Of a stretch of DNA of 64,000 bases, positions 24,795 to 34,064 are shown in pieces. The stretch covers positions 186,001 through 250,000 of the forward strand of contig NZ_MHZG01000002.1 of the NCBI RefSeq assembly GCF_001830325.1, in the 5' to 3' direction. This DNA is from Polynucleobacter sp. GWA2_45_21 (lineage in GTDB: Bacteria; Pseudomonadota; Gammaproteobacteria; Burkholderiales; Burkholderiaceae). Under the pieces are notes generated by a model. It was not told the DNA's origin. It searched no databases and saw only the letters and a program-made list of their open reading frames with translations. The first letter of the stretch is position 1; each line of letters begins with the position of its first letter. The position numbers and the translations under genes were made by a program.

Positions 24795-25736
24795 ATGATA
24801 TCGAGCATGACTGGTTATGGCAGCGCTTCACGCCAAGTCTCCCTAGGAGCTGGCGTAGTAGCTGATCTGCAGGTGGAATGTCGGGCTGTCAACAGCCGCT
24901 TTCTGGATTTGGGCTTTCGTCTTCCGGACGAGTGTCGCGGGGCTGAGCCTGCCTTAAGAGAGATGGCGACTCAAAGCCTATCCCGAGGTAAGGTCGAGTT
25001 TCGGGCTGCATGGCGCGTTAATTCAGGTGCAGCTGGGGCGGCCAAAGCCAACCCCCATGCCTTGGGCGCCTTAAACAAAGATCGTTTAGATGCTTTGTAT
25101 ACCCTTCAGGAGCATGCTCACGTCGCCTTTCCTAATGCCGAAGCATTACGTATCGCCGATATTTTGCGTTGGCCAGGAATTGTTTCTGAGCCAAGAGGTG
25201 AGGAAGAAGGTTGGATTGCAGCAACCGTAGAAGCGGGTCGTGCCGCTTTGGCTGCCCTCATGGATAGTCGCCATGCAGAGGGCAAAGCGCTTGTGACGGT
25301 ATTAACAAACATCACTACCAAGATGCGTGAGATCGTGAAAACGATTGAACCCAAGGTTCCGGTTTATGTTGCCCAGTATCAAGAAATGCTCACAGAGCGC
25401 CTTGCTGAGGCATTGGCTGCCCAAGAGCAGGGTAAAGGTAACGGTGGCTCTGGTACTGAATTGATGGAGCGTATTCGTCAAGAGGTGGTGCTTTACGCGG
25501 TTCGTATCGATGTTGCGGAAGAGTTTGCTCGACTCAAGACTCATCTTCAGGCGGTGGATACTGCGTTGGCAGGTAAAGGGCCAGTAGGAAAGCGTTTAGA
25601 TTTCCTGATGCAAGAGTTGAATCGCGAAGCGAACACTTTGAGTTCCAAATCTGTTTCAGAAGAATGTACTCAAGCTGCCTTAGAGCTCAAGCTCTTGATT
25701 GAGCAGATGCGTGAACAAGTCCAAAATTTAGAGTAA
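24795..25736 (+). CDS. yicC: YicC family endoribonuclease
   Basis: The ATG at 24795 gives the family's typical MISSMTGYG start and 313 residues. The N-terminal YicC domain carries [12 protein letters not shown], and the C-terminal DUF1732 domain has the R-I-D-V-x-E-E-x-x-R-L-x-x-H-L and [21 protein letters not shown] motifs. YicC acts as an endoribonuclease that affects small RNA stability in E. coli. Only 32 bp separate it from the divergent rph start, so the promoters must overlap coding sequence. gmk follows after 21 bp. Confidence 0.92.
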   Translation: MISSMTGYGSASRQVSLGAGVVADLQVECRAVNSRFLDLGFRLPDECRGAEPALREMATQSLSRGKVEFRAAWRVNSGAAGAAKANPHALGALNKDRLDALYTLQEHAHVAFPNAEALRIADILRWPGIVSEPRGEEEGWIAATVEAGRAALAALMDSRHAEGKALVTVLTNITTKMREIVKTIEPKVPVYVAQYQEMLTERLAEALAAQEQGKGNGGSGTELMERIRQEVVLYAVRIDVAEEFARLKTHLQAVDTALAGKGPVGKRLDFLMQELNREANTLSSKSVSEECTQAALELKLLIEQMREQVQNLE

Positions 25737-25757
25737 CCATCCCTTAAACAAATTATT

Positions 25758-26408
25758 ATGGCCAGCCCTAAACCTAAAGCTAACCTATCTCCTGCTTACC
25801 AAGGCAGCATGTTGATGATCGTTGCCCCATCGGGCGCTGGAAAATCTTCTTTGGTGAACGCCTTATTGCAAGAAGATGCAGCGCTCAAGCTCTCGCTTTC
25901 AACTACTACACGTGCGCCAAGGCCAGGTGAGGTTGATGGCAAGGACTATCGCTTTATTAAACGAGAAGAATTTGTAACTGAACGCGACCAGGGTAATTTC
26001 TTGGAGCATGCGGAAGTGCATGGTAATTTTTACGGCACTTCTAAAGCTTGGATCGAAACCCAGATGAAAACCGGTCGCGATGTCATGTTGGAAATCGACT
26101 GGCAGGGTGCTCAGCAAATTCGGCAGATTATTCCTGAGGTGCAGTGGATCTTTATTTTCCCGCCTTCATTTGAGGCTTTAGAGGAGCGCTTGCGCAAGCG
26201 AGGGCAGGATGACGAGGCAACCATTCAGAGAAGGTTAGCTGCAGCGCATTTAGAGCTTCAGCATGCCCATGAGGCAGATTTCATTGTCATCAACGATGAT
26301 TTTGAGCAGGCTTTAATTGATTTACGCCAGATTGTTGCAGCCAGTCGCCTACGCTCAGGGCCGATTATGGCTCGCAACCCTGCGCTTTTAAGGCGGCTTG
26401 GGGTCTAA
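25758..26408 (+). CDS. gmk: Guanylate kinase
   Basis: The P-loop APSGAGKSS is at residues 23-31. The GMP-binding segment S-x-T-T-R-A-P-R-P-G-E-V-D-G-K-D-Y follows near 51-67, and the lid and R-L-R-K-R-G-Q-D motifs come later. The 216-residue length fits bacterial Gmk with a short N-terminal extension. It makes GDP from GMP. It sits between yicC and rpoZ and is followed by spoT, the usual proteobacterial arrangement joining GTP supply with stringent control. Confidence 0.96.
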   Translation: MASPKPKANLSPAYQGSMLMIVAPSGAGKSSLVNALLQEDAALKLSLSTTTRAPRPGEVDGKDYRFIKREEFVTERDQGNFLEHAEVHGNFYGTSKAWIETQMKTGRDVMLEIDWQGAQQIRQIIPEVQWIFIFPPSFEALEERLRKRGQDDEATIQRRLAAAHLELQHAHEADFIVINDDFEQALIDLRQIVAASRLRSGPIMARNPALLRRLGV

Positions 26409-26453
26409 TCAGTTATCCTATAGGTATTGAAGCTAAATTTAAGTGAGTTCAGC

Positions 26454-26657
26454 ATGGCCCGTATTACTGTAGAAGATTGTCTAAAAACTATCCCAAATCG
26501 TTTTGAGCTGGTATTGGCCGCGACTTATCGCGCACGTCAATTAGTTCAAGGTCACTCCCCACGTGTTGAGTCCAGAGATAAAGCAACTGTAGTTGCGTTA
26601 CGTGAAGTTGCTGCTGGTGTAACTGACCGTGACATGTTGACCAAAGTACCTTTGTAA
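26454..26657 (+). CDS. rpoZ: RNA polymerase omega subunit
   Basis: The 67-residue protein starts [20 protein letters not shown] and has the A-x-x-R-A-R-Q-L and [10 protein letters not shown] motifs of omega. The ATG at 26454 is chosen by family alignment over an in-frame upstream start at 26427. Omega helps assemble RNA polymerase and forms part of the ppGpp site, in keeping with spoT directly downstream. Confidence 0.96.
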   Translation: MARITVEDCLKTIPNRFELVLAATYRARQLVQGHSPRVESRDKATVVALREVAAGVTDRDMLTKVPL

Positions 26658-26672
26658 TTCAGGGGTTCCGTT

Positions 26673-29018
26673 GTGGAGCTCCCCTTAGGCGACCCAAACA
26701 CATCGGAATCCAAAGGGCAGGTCTCGCCTAAAGAGACTGCTAATAGCGATAAGTCTTCGATCATCGCAACCTTGTTGGCTCAATCGAGTCGACATTTATT
26801 TGGCCCTACATCTGCGCCAGCATTGCCACTAAAGCATCAGGTTGTTTCTATTGATGGGCTGATTTCTAAATTAGGCTATCTCAAGCCTGAAGAGGTTGCG
26901 CTCATTAAGCAAGCATTTCATTTTGCTGATGCAGCCCACCTTGGGCAGTATCGCCATAGTGGCGAGCCTTACATTACCCATCCTGTATCGGTTGCTGAAC
27001 TGTGTGCCACCTGGCATTTAGATGCGTCCTCCATCATGGCGGCATTACTGCATGATGTGATTGAAGATACGGGATGCACTCAAGCGGATCTAGTTGGGAA
27101 ATTTGGTAGCAAAGTAGCTGAGCTTGTAGAAGGCCTGACCAAGCTGGATAAGTTGGAGTTCCAAAGTCATGCTGAAGCGCAGGCAGAAAGCTTTCGCAAG
27201 ATGTTTATGGCAATGGCTCGTGATGTGCGAGTTATTTTGGTCAAACTGGCTGATCGCACGCACAATATGCGCACGCTCGATGCTGTGCCAATGGAAAAGC
27301 GTCGCAGGGTAGCTGCTGAAACAATTGAGATCTATGCTCCGATTGCACATCGCTTAGGCCTCAATATCATTTACCGCGATCTACAGGACTTGAGTTTCCG
27401 TTACTCGATGCCTATGCGTTTTAGGGTGATCGAAGATGCAGTGAAGCGGGCGCGAGGTAATCGCAAGGAGATGGTAGAAAAGATTTTGCAGAACGCTCGC
27501 ATGGCCTTTGCAAAAGTGAATCTCGAAGTTGACCTACAAGGCCGAGAAAAAACGCTCTTTAGTATTTACAGCAAAATGCGCAGCAAGCATCTAAGTTTTT
27601 CTCAAGTGCTCGATGTCTACGCTTTTAGAGTTACCGTACATTCGATTGATGAGTGCTATCGCGCCCTCGGAATTTTGCATGCTCTCTATAAGCCAATGCC
27701 TGGCAAGTTTAAGGATTACATTGCGATTCCTAAGCTCAACGGCTATCAGTCTTTGCACACAACACTCTTAGGGCCATCGGGTGTCCCGGTTGAGTTCCAG
27801 ATACGCACTAGTGATATGCATGCGGTTGCTGAGGCTGGCGTTGCTGCACACTGGGCTTATAAAGATGGTGGACCTGATATGAGTGAGGTGCAAAATCGTG
27901 CTCATCAATGGCTGCAATCCTTGATAGATATTCAGGACAGTAGTGGGGATTCACAAGAATTCTTAGAGCACGTCAAAATTGATTTGTTCCCAGATGCAGT
28001 TTATGTTTTCACGCCAAAAGGTCAGATTAGGGCCTTGCCACGTGGCGCTACCGCCCTAGACTTTGCCTACTCGATTCATAGTGATGTGGGCAATACCTGC
28101 GTTGCTGTCAAGATTAATGGCATGCAATTACCACTACGTAGCGAGTTAAAGAACAGCGATATTGTTGAGGTGGTGACATCGGCTAACTCCCAGCCAAATC
28201 CTGGCTGGCTAGCATTTGTCAGGACGGGTAAAGCTCGCGCATCTATTCGTCATTCACTGAAGACCAAGCATTACGCCGAATCACTTCAGCTAGGAGAGCG
28301 CCTCTTGGCTCATGCTTTACGTCAACAAGGGGTAGATGCTGGACTTTTATCGCCAGAGATTTGGGAAAAGTTATTGCATTGGACTGGTGATAAAACGCGC
28401 GAGGAGGCTTGTGTCAATATTGCCTTGGGTCGCAGATCCGCTCAAGAGTTAGCAATTCGATTAAAGATCTTGATTGATGATGAGGGTGGTTCGGAGCAAA
28501 TGCGCCTGGGCGCGGCAGATTGGGTTGCTCCTCATCAAGAAATTAGCTCACACCATCATCAGCGTCAGGCTATTTTGGTAGATGGTCGCGAAGGTAATTC
28601 AATTAGCTTCCAAACTTGTTGCCACCCGATTCCAGGCGATAACATTATTGGTTATCTCGGCAAAGGTGAAGGCTTGCAGGTGCACACGAATGATTGCCCA
28701 GTAGCGCTCAAAATGCTTTCAAAAGACAGCGATAAGTGGGTAGAGGTCGAGTGGGGCAAAGAGGTTAACCGAGAGTTTGAAGTTGACCTGGCAATCGATA
28801 CGCGCCAAGGGAAGGGTGTTTTGGCAAGAGTGGCAAGCAGTGTGACTGCTGCAGATTCCAACATCATGAACGTATCTATGGATGACCGATATAAAGAAGA
28901 TGCCGTTACGATTCGATTCACAATACAAGTATCAGATCGTTTGCATCTCTCCAAGGTAATGCGTAGTCTGCGCACCAATCATGATGTGATGCGTGTAACC
29001 CGAGTACGGGGTAGTTAA
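26673..29018 (+). CDS. spoT: Bifunctional (p)ppGpp synthetase/hydrolase SpoT
   Basis: The 781-residue protein has, in order, the HD hydrolase domain (His127-Asp128 in HDVIEDT, intact), the synthetase domain (KFKD at 345-348 followed by YIAIPKLNGYQSLH), a TGS domain near 420-480, a zinc-finger-like linker and a C-terminal ACT domain. The R/K-x-K-D motif and an intact hydrolase site indicate a bifunctional SpoT/Rel enzyme rather than RelA. It starts with GTG at 26673, 16 bp after rpoZ. A 27-residue N-terminal extension before the HD region is variable. Confidence 0.95.
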   Translation: MELPLGDPNTSESKGQVSPKETANSDKSSIIATLLAQSSRHLFGPTSAPALPLKHQVVSIDGLISKLGYLKPEEVALIKQAFHFADAAHLGQYRHSGEPYITHPVSVAELCATWHLDASSIMAALLHDVIEDTGCTQADLVGKFGSKVAELVEGLTKLDKLEFQSHAEAQAESFRKMFMAMARDVRVILVKLADRTHNMRTLDAVPMEKRRRVAAETIEIYAPIAHRLGLNIIYRDLQDLSFRYSMPMRFRVIEDAVKRARGNRKEMVEKILQNARMAFAKVNLEVDLQGREKTLFSIYSKMRSKHLSFSQVLDVYAFRVTVHSIDECYRALGILHALYKPMPGKFKDYIAIPKLNGYQSLHTTLLGPSGVPVEFQIRTSDMHAVAEAGVAAHWAYKDGGPDMSEVQNRAHQWLQSLIDIQDSSGDSQEFLEHVKIDLFPDAVYVFTPKGQIRALPRGATALDFAYSIHSDVGNTCVAVKINGMQLPLRSELKNSDIVEVVTSANSQPNPGWLAFVRTGKARASIRHSLKTKHYAESLQLGERLLAHALRQQGVDAGLLSPEIWEKLLHWTGDKTREEACVNIALGRRSAQELAIRLKILIDDEGGSEQMRLGAADWVAPHQEISSHHHQRQAILVDGREGNSISFQTCCHPIPGDNIIGYLGKGEGLQVHTNDCPVALKMLSKDSDKWVEVEWGKEVNREFEVDLAIDTRQGKGVLARVASSVTAADSNIMNVSMDDRYKEDAVTIRFTIQVSDRLHLSKVMRSLRTNHDVMRVTRVRGS

Positions 29019-29034
29019 TTCCTGTATTTACCAG

Positions 29035-29535
29035 CTACTGGTACTGAACTTCTAGAATTTCAATTTCGCTAGGGCCGCTGGGGGTCTGAATTTTGACGCA
29101 ATCACCCACGCGTGCTTTGATCAGCGCTTTAGCAATCGGGGAGACCCAACTGACGTGCCCTAGCTCTAAATCAACCTCATCAACCCCCACAATGGTGATG
29201 GTTGTTTCCTTGCCTGCATCATCTCCCTCTAGGCTTGCATAAGTCACAGTCGCCCCAAAAAAGACTTGCTCAGCATCTGCATCCCCTGATTTTCGGGCCT
29301 GGTTATCGACTACTGCAGCAAATTCCAGGCGCTGGTTCAGGAAGCGAATCCGTCGATCTATCTCCCGAAGTCGCTTTTTTCCGTAGATGTAGTCCCCATT
29401 TTCAGAGCGGTCGCCATTGGAGGCGGCCCAGTGAACAACCTTGACAACCTCAGGCCGATCAAGGTTCAGGAGCTGTAAAAGCTCGCTTTTGATACGTTCA
29501 TGACCGGCGGGTGTGATGTAGTTCTTCTCTTCCAT
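29035..29535 (-). CDS. greB: Transcription elongation factor GreB
   Basis: The 166-residue protein has the GreA/GreB coiled-coil N-terminus (YITPAGHERIKSELLQL, then a GDRSENGDYIYGKKRLREIDRR loop tip with acidic residues) and a C-terminal FKBP-like domain with SWVSPIAKALIKARVGD. The S-E-N-G-D-Y-I-Y-G-K-K form at the tip is characteristic of GreB. It rescues backtracked RNA polymerase. The ATG at 29535 is correct: a longer frame to 29631 would be antisense translation of the tRNA-Arg gene. It is convergent with spoT, with a 16-bp gap. Confidence 0.95.
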   Translation of the reverse strand: MEEKNYITPAGHERIKSELLQLLNLDRPEVVKVVHWAASNGDRSENGDYIYGKKRLREIDRRIRFLNQRLEFAAVVDNQARKSGDADAEQVFFGATVTYASLEGDDAGKETTITIVGVDEVDLELGHVSWVSPIAKALIKARVGDCVKIQTPSGPSEIEILEVQYQ

Positions 29536-29553
29536 GGCATAATTATGGCTGTT

Positions 29554-29630
29554 GCGGCTGTAGCTCAGCTGGATAGAGTACTTGGCTACGAACCAAGGGG
29601 TCGTGGGTTCAATTCCTGCCAGCCGCACCA
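29554..29630 (+). tRNA. tRNA-Arg(ACG)
   Basis: The 77-nt cloverleaf has acceptor stem GCGGCTG/CAGCCGC, D arm with AGCTCAGCTGGATAGAGT, anticodon loop CTACGAA (anticodon ACG, 29588-29590), T arm with GGTTCAATTCC and an encoded CCA. It reads CGN codons after A34-to-inosine editing. It is divergent from greB by 18 bp and closed by a terminator. Confidence 0.97.
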
Positions 29631-29638
29631 ACCTATAC

Positions 29639-29669
29639 AGGGCCTAGTTTAAAAACTGGGCCCTTTTTT
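29639..29669 (+). terminator. Intrinsic terminator after tRNA-Arg
   Basis: AGGGCCTAGTTT and AAACTGGGCCCT pair with one mismatch around a short A-rich loop, followed by T residues (29664-29669). It isolates tRNA-Arg from the Mla-type operon. Confidence 0.85.
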
Positions 29670-29696
29670 CTTTTTGAGCCATTTCTGAGTGTTTTA

Positions 29697-30893
29697 ATGC
29701 AAATCCCTTATAGTTTGCCTATGGCCATTTCAGACGCTCATTCCGCGATTTCACCATCTCCAGTAGCTATTTGGACGCAAACCGACTCAATGCGTGCTCA
29801 AGTTAGTTTGAGTGGTGCAGTCAATGTGTACACCTTGGCTGGTGTATGGACTGATATTCGGGAAAAGCAAAACCTCTGGTTAGGCCAGGGTAATGCCCAA
29901 AGTCACTCCTTGGTTTTTGATGCTTCAAAAGTGAGTTCTTTAGATGGATCTGCATTTGCATTTTTAATTGACGTACAAGAGGCTCAGCAAAAAGCGGGTG
30001 GACAATTCGAGATTCAAGGGCTAGATCCAAAGTATCAGCCGCTATTGCATGAATTTGACCCCATCAATAAATTATTTCCGGTTCCTGCAGCAAAACCAAA
30101 AACTAGTTTTGTTGTTAGTGTCGGCATGGCAGCACAATATTTTCTGGATGATGTACGCGGTTTGGTGATCTTTGTTGGCCATCTCTCTGCGGATTTGGCA
30201 TGGTCAATTCGCAATGTTAGGCAAGTGCGTTGGGGGGATTTTGTTAATGCGGCCGTAGAGGCAGGCATTTCTGCATTACCGATTGTTGGCCTCGTTGCCT
30301 TTTTGATTGGTGTCATTCTATCTTTTCAGGCAGCCATTGGTATGCAGCAGTTTGGAGCTGTTTCTTTTGTGGGCCCCTTGGCTGCCTTAGGCATTGTGCG
30401 TGAGATGGGCCCTTTGATTACCGCGATCTTATTGGCTGGGCGCTCGTCTGCGGCATTTGCTGCTGAGATTGGAACAATGACTGTTAACAGTGAAGTAGAT
30501 GCCTTGGTCACTGGCGGTTTAAGTCCAGTTCGATTCTTGGTTGTGCCAAGAGTGTTGGCGGGCATCTTGGTAGCGCCAATTTTGACGCTATATGCAGATA
30601 TCGTCAGTATTTTTTCATCGATGCTAACGATGCAAATTTACGGTATCCCCTTTATTAACTTTTATAACGGCATGTTGGCTGCTGTTGATATTGAGGATGT
30701 GCTCTCAGGTCTTGTAAAAGCCACTTTATTTGGCGTAGTTGTTTCTGCGATGGGTTGTTTGCGCGGCATGCAAACCGGAACCGGTGCTGCTGCGGTAGGT
30801 ATCTCTGCAACGAGAGCGGTGGTGAGTAGTATTGTCATGATTGTTTTGGTGGATGGCATCTTTGCCTATATTTCTTATAGGACTGGATTCTGA
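29697..30893 (+). CDS. mlaE: MlaE-type lipid ABC permease with fused N-terminal STAS domain
   Basis: In this 398-residue fusion, residues about 30-125 form a STAS (MlaB-like) domain with F-D-A-S-K-V-S-S-L-D-G-S-A. Residues about 150-398 form the MlaE permease with about five hydrophobic helices and motifs such as GPLITAILLAGRSSAAFAAEIGTM. In E. coli, MlaB and MlaE are separate proteins. The complex moves phospholipids between inner membrane and periplasm. Starts at 29697 and 29721 are both possible; a TATAGT box at 29709-29714 would favour a leaderless start at 29721. It is the first gene of a four-gene operon. Confidence 0.88.
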   Translation: MQIPYSLPMAISDAHSAISPSPVAIWTQTDSMRAQVSLSGAVNVYTLAGVWTDIREKQNLWLGQGNAQSHSLVFDASKVSSLDGSAFAFLIDVQEAQQKAGGQFEIQGLDPKYQPLLHEFDPINKLFPVPAAKPKTSFVVSVGMAAQYFLDDVRGLVIFVGHLSADLAWSIRNVRQVRWGDFVNAAVEAGISALPIVGLVAFLIGVILSFQAAIGMQQFGAVSFVGPLAALGIVREMGPLITAILLAGRSSAAFAAEIGTMTVNSEVDALVTGGLSPVRFLVVPRVLAGILVAPILTLYADIVSIFSSMLTMQIYGIPFINFYNGMLAAVDIEDVLSGLVKATLFGVVVSAMGCLRGMQTGTGAAAVGISATRAVVSSIVMIVLVDGIFAYISYRTGF

Positions 30894-31660
30894 TGGCTAC
30901 TTCAGATAACGCAATCGATGTTCAAAATCTCACTGTGGGGTACGGCTCTAAAGTACTGCTCCAGAACCTGAATTTTTCCGTTACTAATGGTGAGATTTTT
31001 GTCATTCTAGGTGGATCAGGTTGTGGCAAATCCAGCCTCTTAAAGAATTTATTCGGTCTATATCAACCGCTCGCTGGGGATGTATTGATCGAGGGTCAAA
31101 ACATCACCACTGCCCAAGGCGCAGATCGTCAAAAGATTATGACCAGCTTTGGGGTGATGTATCAGCAAGGCGCTTTATTCGGCTCCATGAATTTGCTGGA
31201 TAACGTGACGCTTTTCATGGAGGAGTACACCCAGCTGACTAAAGATCAAATGAATCTATTGGCGCGCTGCAAGCTTGACTTAGTAGGCCTACTCCCATAT
31301 GAAACTTATATGCCTAGCGAGATTAGTGGTGGAATGCAAAAGCGTGCGGCGATTGCAAGGGCGATGGCGCTAGATCCAAAGATCTTATTTTTGGATGAGC
31401 CTTCAGCTGGTCTCGATCCCATTACATCAGCCGATCTCGACAGTACGATTTTGGATTTATCTAAAAACTTAGGATTTACCTTTGTGATTGTTTCTCACGA
31501 ATTAGCCAGCATTTATTCCATTGCCGATAAAGTCATCATGTTAGATAAGGATGCTAAAGGCATTATTGCTGAGGGTGACCCTAAAGTATTAAGAGATACG
31601 AGCAAAGATCCTCGGGTGCATCAATTCTTTAATCGCATTATGAGCAAGGACGCAGCATGA
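30893..31660 (+). CDS. mlaF: MlaF-type ABC transporter ATPase
   Basis: The 255-residue ATPase has Walker A GGSGCGKSS near residues 42-50, signature EISGGMQKRAAIARA near 142, Walker B ILFLDEPSAGLDP and the switch histidine in VSHELAS. The G-G-M-x-K-R signature is typical of MlaF/Ttg2A. It powers lipid transport by the permease encoded upstream. The start shares one base with the upstream stop (TGATG), and the next gene overlaps by four bases. Confidence 0.93.
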   Translation: MATSDNAIDVQNLTVGYGSKVLLQNLNFSVTNGEIFVILGGSGCGKSSLLKNLFGLYQPLAGDVLIEGQNITTAQGADRQKIMTSFGVMYQQGALFGSMNLLDNVTLFMEEYTQLTKDQMNLLARCKLDLVGLLPYETYMPSEISGGMQKRAAIARAMALDPKILFLDEPSAGLDPITSADLDSTILDLSKNLGFTFVIVSHELASIYSIADKVIMLDKDAKGIIAEGDPKVLRDTSKDPRVHQFFNRIMSKDAA

Positions 31661-32571
31661 GTAATAACTCCAATCCCAACTATTTCCGCTTAGGCCTTTT
31701 TGTTCTAGCGGCAATCGGTGCATTGCTAGCCATTATCTTAATTTTTGGCTCTGGGCAGCTTTTCAAAAAATCGTTCATGGTTGAGACATATGTCAAGCAA
31801 TCAGTGACCGGTTTAGATGCTGGTGCAGCAGTGCGCTTTAGGGGGGTCAAAATTGGACAGGTAACCTCAATCGGATTGTCGGGTGACATGTATGAAAAAG
31901 ATATTCCCATGATCCAAAAGCAAGAGTATGTTGTGGTTCGAATGCAAATTTTTGGAGATGCCATCGAGAAAGATCATCTCGAAACTTTTATCAAAGATAA
32001 CTTGCGCGCACGCATTAGATCGATGGGTATTACCGGCGTGAATTATGTGGAGCTAGATTTTTATCCCAAATCTGATCAGAGCTATACCCTCAAATATCCA
32101 TGGCATTCAGAATATCCAGTAGTGCCATCGATGCCAAATCAGGCCGATGAAATCATTTCCGGTATTCAGAAGTTGATTGGTGCTTTAAATTCATTGGATG
32201 TTGATGGAACTCAGAAGAAGTTTGATGCGCTCTTAGGTAATCTGAATAAGCTAATGGCTGGTGATGGAAAAGATAATGCCGGCCTTATCAATTCAGTAAA
32301 AGATCTCAATGTTCTCATGGATCGAATTGCTAAAGTGACGGACAAAGATCAGCTCAACATTCTGATGCGTGAATTGGTTGCCACTATGGTTTCTTTGCGC
32401 CAAACCGTGACCAGCGTTCAGGGTGATACCACCGCAACTCTAGAGAATCTTCGTCAAGCTAGTGAGCAGTTAAATGAATTTACGCGCGTGGCCAGTCAAT
32501 CACCGTCTACCTTAATTTGGGGCGAGCCACCTGCACGTATTACGCCTCCAATGAATGGAGCCCAGAAATGA
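31657..32571 (+). CDS. mlaD: MlaD-type MCE domain lipid-binding protein
   Basis: It has one N-terminal membrane helix (residues 8-31) and a single MCE domain (about 40-155) with the V-x-G-L-D-A-G-A-A-V-R-F-R-G-V-K-I-G-Q-V motif. A helical C-terminal part of about 140 residues follows. The 304 residues are longer than E. coli MlaD (183) and nearer the longer MCE proteins of betaproteobacteria. It should form a hexameric lipid channel on the periplasmic face. The ATGA overlaps at both ends show tight operon coupling. Confidence 0.9.
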   Translation: MSNNSNPNYFRLGLFVLAAIGALLAIILIFGSGQLFKKSFMVETYVKQSVTGLDAGAAVRFRGVKIGQVTSIGLSGDMYEKDIPMIQKQEYVVVRMQIFGDAIEKDHLETFIKDNLRARIRSMGITGVNYVELDFYPKSDQSYTLKYPWHSEYPVVPSMPNQADEIISGIQKLIGALNSLDVDGTQKKFDALLGNLNKLMAGDGKDNAGLINSVKDLNVLMDRIAKVTDKDQLNILMRELVATMVSLRQTVTSVQGDTTATLENLRQASEQLNEFTRVASQSPSTLIWGEPPARITPPMNGAQK

Positions 32572-33233
32572 CATCAATGAAAATTCAGACGATGAAAAAC
32601 TCACGCCTAATTAAGTTTGCTGCTTTAGCATTCATTGTGACTGCATTAAGCGCCTGCTCTTTGCCTAAAAGACCAGCGTCGGAGACTGCTAGCTGGATGG
32701 TTGCACCCGAGCGCACAGGGGTGCCATACAAACCGCGTAGCGATTTATGGCTCAAGATGGGTTCTGTCTCGACAACGCCTCCTTTTGATGGGAAGTCCTT
32801 GGTTTATCGTCTTGGTGACCAGCGTTATGAAAAGGATTTCTACAATATTTATTCTGCGTTGCCAAATGAGATGTTGGGCAATGCCACTCGCCAGTGGTTG
32901 AATAACGCTCAAATCTTTTCCATGACAGTAGGGCAGGGAAATAGCTTTTTCCCTTATTACAATCTGCAAGTCTCTGTGGAAGAGTTTTATGGTGATTACC
33001 GCGTCCGTCCTGAGGCAGTTGTCACAGTAGAGTTTTTCCTAACAGCAACCGACCCGCAAAAGCGCAATCCAGTCATTGGTAAAAATCGCTATACCAAGAG
33101 AGTTGCCCTTACAGACAACACCCCTCAAGCATTGGTCTTGGGTCAGCAAGAGGCCTTAGCGCAAATTTTGAAAGAGTATGAGGTAGTACTTTATAAGTAC
33201 GCCGGAAATCTGCCCCCACCTTTAGGGCAATAG
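32568..33233 (+). CDS. ABC-type transport auxiliary lipoprotein (PqiC/Mla-associated)
   Basis: The ATG at 32568 overlaps the mlaD stop (ATGA) and gives 221 residues. A lipobox L-S-A-C lies at the end of a hydrophobic signal segment, so the protein is a lipoprotein; the next residue is Ser, favouring the outer membrane. The rest matches the ABC_trans_aux family that includes PqiC. It probably links the MCE complex to the outer membrane. mlaC and mlaA are not adjacent. Confidence 0.85.
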   Translation: MTSMKIQTMKNSRLIKFAALAFIVTALSACSLPKRPASETASWMVAPERTGVPYKPRSDLWLKMGSVSTTPPFDGKSLVYRLGDQRYEKDFYNIYSALPNEMLGNATRQWLNNAQIFSMTVGQGNSFFPYYNLQVSVEEFYGDYRVRPEAVVTVEFFLTATDPQKRNPVIGKNRYTKRVALTDNTPQALVLGQQEALAQILKEYEVVLYKYAGNLPPPLGQ

Positions 33234-33273
33234 TCATTTTAGAATTACGATAAATATAAAAAGTGGAGAAGAC

Positions 33274-34059
33274 ATGGATTTAGGACTTAAAGGCAAAGTG
33301 GCATTGGTGCTGGCATCTAGCCGAGGTTTAGGCCAGGCAATGGCAGTTTCTCTGGCTCGTGAAGGTGTTAAGGTCGCAGTGACTGGTCGCAATCCCGAGG
33401 GTCTAAAAAAATCTGTTGAGTTGATTGAAGCTGCTGGTGGAACTGCTTTAGCTTTGAGTTGGGATTTATCGGATCCCTCAGTCATTGATAACCTAGTTAG
33501 CAAAATAGAAAAAGAGCTTGGCCCGATTGATATCTTGGTGAATAACACTGGCGGACCTCCTCCAACTCTAGCTACTGGTCAAGATCCTGCTTTATGGCAA
33601 AAGAGCTTTAATGACATGGTCCTATCACTTATCAGCATTACTGATCGTGTTCTTCCAGGTATGCGCCAGCGTAAATGGGGGCGCATTATTACTAGCACTA
33701 CTTCTGGTGCGATTGCCCCAATTAAAAACTTGGCAATTTCTAATACCTTGCGCGCTGCGCTGTTGGCATGGTCTAAAACCTTGTCAGCCGAAGTTGCTGC
33801 CGATGGGGTTACTGTCAATGTGATCATGCCGGGTCGTGTAGCAACGGATCGCTTGCGTCAATTGGATGAGGCGCGTGCACAACGCGAGAACATCAGCTAT
33901 GACTCTGTTGTGCAGGCTAGCTTGAAACTGATTCCAGCGGGCCGTTATGGTGATCCCCAGGAATATGGTGATACTGCCGCGTTTCTAGCAAGTCAGAATG
34001 CTTCCTTTATCACTGGGTCAGTGATCCGTGTTGATGGTGGCCAGATTCAGGCGATTTAA
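33274..34059 (+). CDS. SDR-family protein lacking the usual Tyr-Lys catalytic pair
   Basis: The 261-residue Rossmann protein has an altered nucleotide-binding turn, ASSRGLG (residues 14-20), and NNTGG at 90-94. Where FabG-type enzymes have Y-x-x-x-K, this one has Ser156-Asn-Thr-Leu-Arg160, so both catalytic residues are changed. The rest of the fold is intact, including P-G-R-V-A-T-D and the terminal VDGGQ. It belongs to a divergent SDR group with the same substitutions, so it may use a different mechanism or only bind cofactor. It lies between the Mla-type operon and a permease gene. Confidence 0.85.
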   Translation: MDLGLKGKVALVLASSRGLGQAMAVSLAREGVKVAVTGRNPEGLKKSVELIEAAGGTALALSWDLSDPSVIDNLVSKIEKELGPIDILVNNTGGPPPTLATGQDPALWQKSFNDMVLSLISITDRVLPGMRQRKWGRIITSTTSGAIAPIKNLAISNTLRAALLAWSKTLSAEVAADGVTVNVIMPGRVATDRLRQLDEARAQRENISYDSVVQASLKLIPAGRYGDPQEYGDTAAFLASQNASFITGSVIRVDGGQIQAI

Positions 34060-34064
34060 TCGCA

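Noticed and set aside
29536..29631. An N-terminal extension of GreB
   Set aside because: The extra codons are the antisense of tRNA-Arg; the family start at 29535 is clear.
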